Assembly (NCBI GenBank): GCA_932521025.1
Contig: OW051468.1
Location: forward strand, 4,712,064-4,776,063
Origin: Oscheius onirici
Taxonomy: Eukaryota > Nematoda > Chromadorea > Rhabditida > Rhabditidae
Length of the DNA stretch: 64,000 nucleotides
Reading direction: 5' to 3'
The first letter of the stretch is position 1. The number at the start of each line of letters is the position of its first letter. The notes below the pieces were generated by a model. It was not told the origin of the DNA. It saw only the letters and a program-made list of their open reading frames with translations, and did no database searches. Made by a program: the position numbers and the translations under genes. Of the stretch, positions 61,416 to 64,000 are shown piece after piece.

Positions 61416-62998
61416 TCAAATTCTAGTCTCCTTCTCTCCATTCGACAATGGATTACGCTGGGAGCGTTGTAAGATGACATTTGGCAAGTAGAGTCCTTTG
61501 ATGACTGGCTCTTCTTTCCGTCTTGTATCTAAAGGCAGATGAATCAGAGTCTGAAGAGCTTTTTCGTACCTCATAGAGGCTAAAAATACCGTCTGAGTTG
61601 GCGACTTTTCCAATAGACTTGGAGCCGACTTGACCAGCAGAAGTTTGCCGACCGGACCCGTCAAAAGAATCACCAAAATTGCCGTGTTAATCACCTAAAT
61701 ATTTCTGTTAAAAACTGAATGTTACTTACGAACGAAACACCCTTTTCGTATTCAGGAAAAGGAGAAGCCATTTGGATCAGGCTGGGAGCGAGCGCGCCTT
61801 GAAGTGTGGCCTTCGGGACCATTGAAAGAAGGATGACCAGACGATTTTTGATCTTGTATCCTGTCGGAGAGGTCACCAGAAGACCAATTCCTACTCTGAT
61901 CACAAATCCCAGGACTATCAGAGCTGTGATCCAACAGAACGCTTGCCAGGTTATCTGAATAAGTCGTAACAAGTTTTGTGAGAAAATGTACCTGGTCGAG
62001 TTTCATTTTCATCCCAACAATAACGAAGAGAAGAGGAGCAGTGATAATGTTGAAGATGTTCAAGAGACAGCGTTCAATTTCAAGGATTGTCTCGACTTCC
62101 TGCTTCCTTCTTCGAAGACAACAGACAGAGCCGAGAATGAGCACGAACACGATGCCAGCAAAGCCGCAGCCAAGGGAAAACATTGCTGAAACGAGAAATC
62201 CAATAAGAACATGAAAAAAGATAAATGCAATACCTACCAGTGATGGTAGCAGCAGAGAGTGACAGAATCAGAACGAGTAGTTGGTAAAATGGTTGATTAG
62301 ATCTCGGAAAATGCCAGAGAACCATACCTAACCGAATCTTATAGTTTGACTAACATAAAATAAACTCACCAAAAGTGATGCCCAGAACTGTGCAGGTTAC
62401 AACTTTCAGTCCGAACGGGATCAAAGTTTCTGGAAGAGTTTCTGAAAAACTGTTTTTATAGCCGTAAGCTCTCTACCTCTAGAAAAAGCGCAGGTCGCCG
62501 TAAGAATAAAAATGAAAAGACAGACAAAAGTGTTGATGGACACTGAGGACGGGATAATTTGGGGGATGCCCTGAAATATGCCAAGATACCGTAAAGAAAA
62601 GCACTTACAGTTTCGATTCCAAAACCCTGCTTCTTCAATTTGACAATTACCGACATGATTACTGGAGTTGAAGAAGCCGCTAAAATTGCGCCCAGAAGAA
62701 GTGAAATGGCCCACGAAGTGTTCAAGAGGAAGAAGCAAGCTGCAGCTAGCATGATGGCTCCAACAGTAGGAACACAGAATCCAAACCAGAAGATTGCTTT
62801 CTGAAGTCTCAATGACATTGTGGGCATTTCTCAGTACCCAATTGTTTGCTATGTAGTCTAGCTGAAGACCAATTCCCCATCTTACAATCAGGATGACCAG
62901 AGCCAGACGATGGGTCATAATGTCCCAGTTGTCATTGAGCTGGAAAACAGCAGAAAGGGCTTCGACGTTGCTAATGATTACTCCTACCAGTGTGGCTC
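61416..62998 (-). CDS. Na+/H+ antiporter of the SLC9B (NHA) family, 5' end outside or unresolved
   Basis: The first exon seen starts at 62998 (GATLVGVIISNVEALSAVF), preceded by a TTTTCAG acceptor, so at least one upstream exon exists beyond 63.0 kb. In order: LALVILIVRWGIGLQLDYI, AISLLLGAILAASSTPVIM (CPA-type crossing-helix region; ASS where many members have a charged motif), GIETGIPQIIPSSVS, QPFYQLLVLILSLSAAT, NIITAPLLFVIVGMKMKLD, SMVPKATLQGALAP (the LPKATVQAA-type motif typical of SLC9B) and TGPVGKLLLVKSAPSLL. The end is polar to TGA at 61416-61418. SLC9B proteins exchange Na+ or Li+ for H+ across plasma or organelle membranes. About ten membrane segments are visible. Confidence 0.85.
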
Positions 62999-63039
62999 CT
63001 GAAAAGTACCTATGCTCTCGTAGAGTTCATCTAAACTAT

Positions 63040-63170
63040 TTAACCGTGCAAAGGTGTCTGTGGTGGACTCTGTTTGGATGTTTGTTTGTCCATGGCCACG
63101 AGATTCGTCGCGACAAGTCAGAAATTGACAAGATTAGAGTCACGTTTGTGGTAAGCAGTTAGTTGAGCGA
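63040..63170 (+). repeat. SINE-like repeat S1, copy 3
   Basis: GTGCAAAGGTGTCTGTGGTGGACTCTGTTTGGATGTTTGTTTGTCC and CCACGAGATTCGTCGCGACAAGTCAGAAATTG match copies 1 and 2. It lies in the intron or upstream region of the SLC9B-like gene. Confidence 0.7.
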
Positions 63171-63229
63171 AGACAGGTTTTGTCAAAGATGGAGTTCGAT
63201 GGGAATTTAAGACTTAAGCAGATTCTGTT

Positions 63230-63335
63230 TGGTATATTTGAGCGCCGCAGACGCTCAAATTCATTTTAGATTGCTCCCGTCTGTGTGTGTGCCCGTCTGT
63301 CTGTCTGAAGCTTTAATTGGCAATCAAAACATGGA
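63230..63335 (-). repeat. Dispersed repeat R2, copy D (end with hairpin)
   Basis: On the minus strand: CAATTAAAGCTTCAGACAGACAG...GACGGGAGCAATCTAAAAT, matching the end of copies A-C, followed by an 8-bp perfect hairpin, TTTGAGCG-TCTGCGG-CGCTCAAA (plus about 63238-63260). Copy A also has a GC hairpin at the same place with a different stem sequence. Confidence 0.65.
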
Positions 63336-63784
63336 TTTGTGGGCACAATTAAGGAGAGAGAAGTTAGTAGTAACAAGTTTAGACAAGTCACTATTGAGAG
63401 TCAAATTTCACGAAGACGGCCGTGGTCTTGTGAATTTAATTGAGCTAGATTGCTCACAAAAAGAATTCAATCAAAAGTTGTATTATTTCTTCAAAGTAAC
63501 ACTAGAATGTGTACCAATTTTTATTTCACTTCAACAGAAACAAATCTCGAAATGATTCAAGAGAAACAACGGACCAAACGTGGTCAACAAGAGCACAAGG
63601 GGCTCGTTCAAATTGGGCGGGTCCTTTGCGTGCCGTGGCCGCGCGGGAAATTTGAATACAAGTTAAGTGGAGAGGATTGGAGAAAGTACAATTTCCAAGA
63701 TAAAATTGAAAGAAGAACAGTTGGGAAGAGATCACACAACTAAAAGACAGAATAAAGAATATGAAGAACGGACCAAATAGACAG

Positions 63785-63946
63785 GAGAGGTATCGACTTC
63801 TCATTAATTTCGTACAGACAAACGTGGTAACCAGCACTGGCAAACAATGTGGCCCAGCATGAGCCTATCAATCCACTGAAAATGGTTTCCGAAAAAAAAG
63901 GCCAGACAAACCTTCCAACAATGGCAATCTTCCCCTTTGAATTCAT
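63785..63946 (-). pseudogene. Lambda-crystallin (CRYL1)-like 3-hydroxyacyl-CoA dehydrogenase fragment
   Basis: Exons 63946-63912 and 63875 downward give MNSKGKIAIVGSGLIGSCWA and TLFASAGYHVCLYEINEKSI, the NAD-binding Rossmann start of lambda-crystallin / L-gulonate dehydrogenase. After KSI the frame continues into unrelated hydrophobic sequence and stops. The rest of the 300-residue enzyme is not found downstream, where repeats and the SLC9B-like gene lie. Either a gene fragment cut by repeat insertion or the start of a gene whose remaining exons were lost. The gene would be incomplete even though its 5' end is inside the window. Confidence 0.6.
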
Positions 63947-64000
63947 AGTGAAATATTGGAAAGGAACACGGTCGACTAAAGGTGATCGGGGGCGACGCGG

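Overview
The window reads as compact nematode nuclear DNA. Introns are mostly 35-60 nt with GT...TTTCAG borders, genes are tightly packed on both strands, and several products are nematode-specific or nematode-typical. These are a major sperm protein gene, an avr-14-type glutamate-gated chloride channel with two alternative membrane modules, a HIM-17-like protein with six THAP-like zinc domains, and a cluster of small secreted cysteine-rich proteins. The clade cannot be fixed from the sequence alone. All family assignments come from reading translations and remembered family features; no search was run.

Layout. 0-2.6 kb: 5' part of a CHD1L-like SNF2 helicase (minus) with two repeats in its long intron. 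3.1-8.2 kb: HIM-17-like gene (plus) with a dead LINE in an intron. 8.4-14.9 kb (plus): cornichon, an RPAIN-like protein, the mitochondrial trifunctional enzyme alpha subunit and a C2H2 zinc-finger protein. 15.3-20.1 kb: secreted-protein cluster, a low-complexity NTAVG-repeat protein, and two broken small secreted genes. 20.2-22.2 kb: Nanos-like gene and a 73-residue membrane protein. 22.3-24.8 kb: double-length tyrosyl-tRNA synthetase (minus). 25.4-27.2 kb: GLD-2-like nucleotidyltransferase (plus). 27.3-30.1 kb: avr-14 (minus). 30.2-33.3 kb: gene-poor. 33.4 kb: frameshifted MSP gene. 34.3-35.9 kb: divergent nicotinic-receptor-like gene. 36.7-40.7 kb: FERM-domain membrane protein. 41.5-49.4 kb: polybromo (minus). 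50.8-55.8 kb: ARMC5-like gene with an antisense dap-1 nested in an intron. 55.9-57.8 kb: MFSD8-like transporter (minus). 58.2-59.7 kb: prolidase pseudogene. 60.4-61.4 kb: small membrane-protein exons. 61.4-63.0 kb: SLC9B-type Na+/H+ antiporter (minus, 5' end outside). 63.0-64.0 kb: repeats and a CRYL1-like fragment.

How the genes fit together. There is no single pathway. Themes that recur are germline and chromatin biology (HIM-17-like, Nanos-like, GLD-2-like, MSP, polybromo, SNF2) and ion channels or transporters (avr-14, nAChR-like, MFSD8-like, SLC9B). For several genes, summing the exon lengths I mapped gave an in-frame total: HIM-17-like 954 aa, cornichon 145, RPAIN-like 191, zinc finger 221, Nanos-like 228, TyrRS 708, FERM 611, ARMC5-like 909, DAP-1 105. 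This makes generally poor base quality an unlikely explanation for the lesions seen in the MSP, prolidase and secreted-protein loci.

Strongest items for follow-up: the tandem TyrRS, the six-THAP protein, the avr-14 module swap, the multi-lesion prolidase, the nested dap-1, three GC-AG introns, and two dispersed repeat families (one with a tRNA-like Pol III B box, one with a terminal hairpin) that share the same introns.
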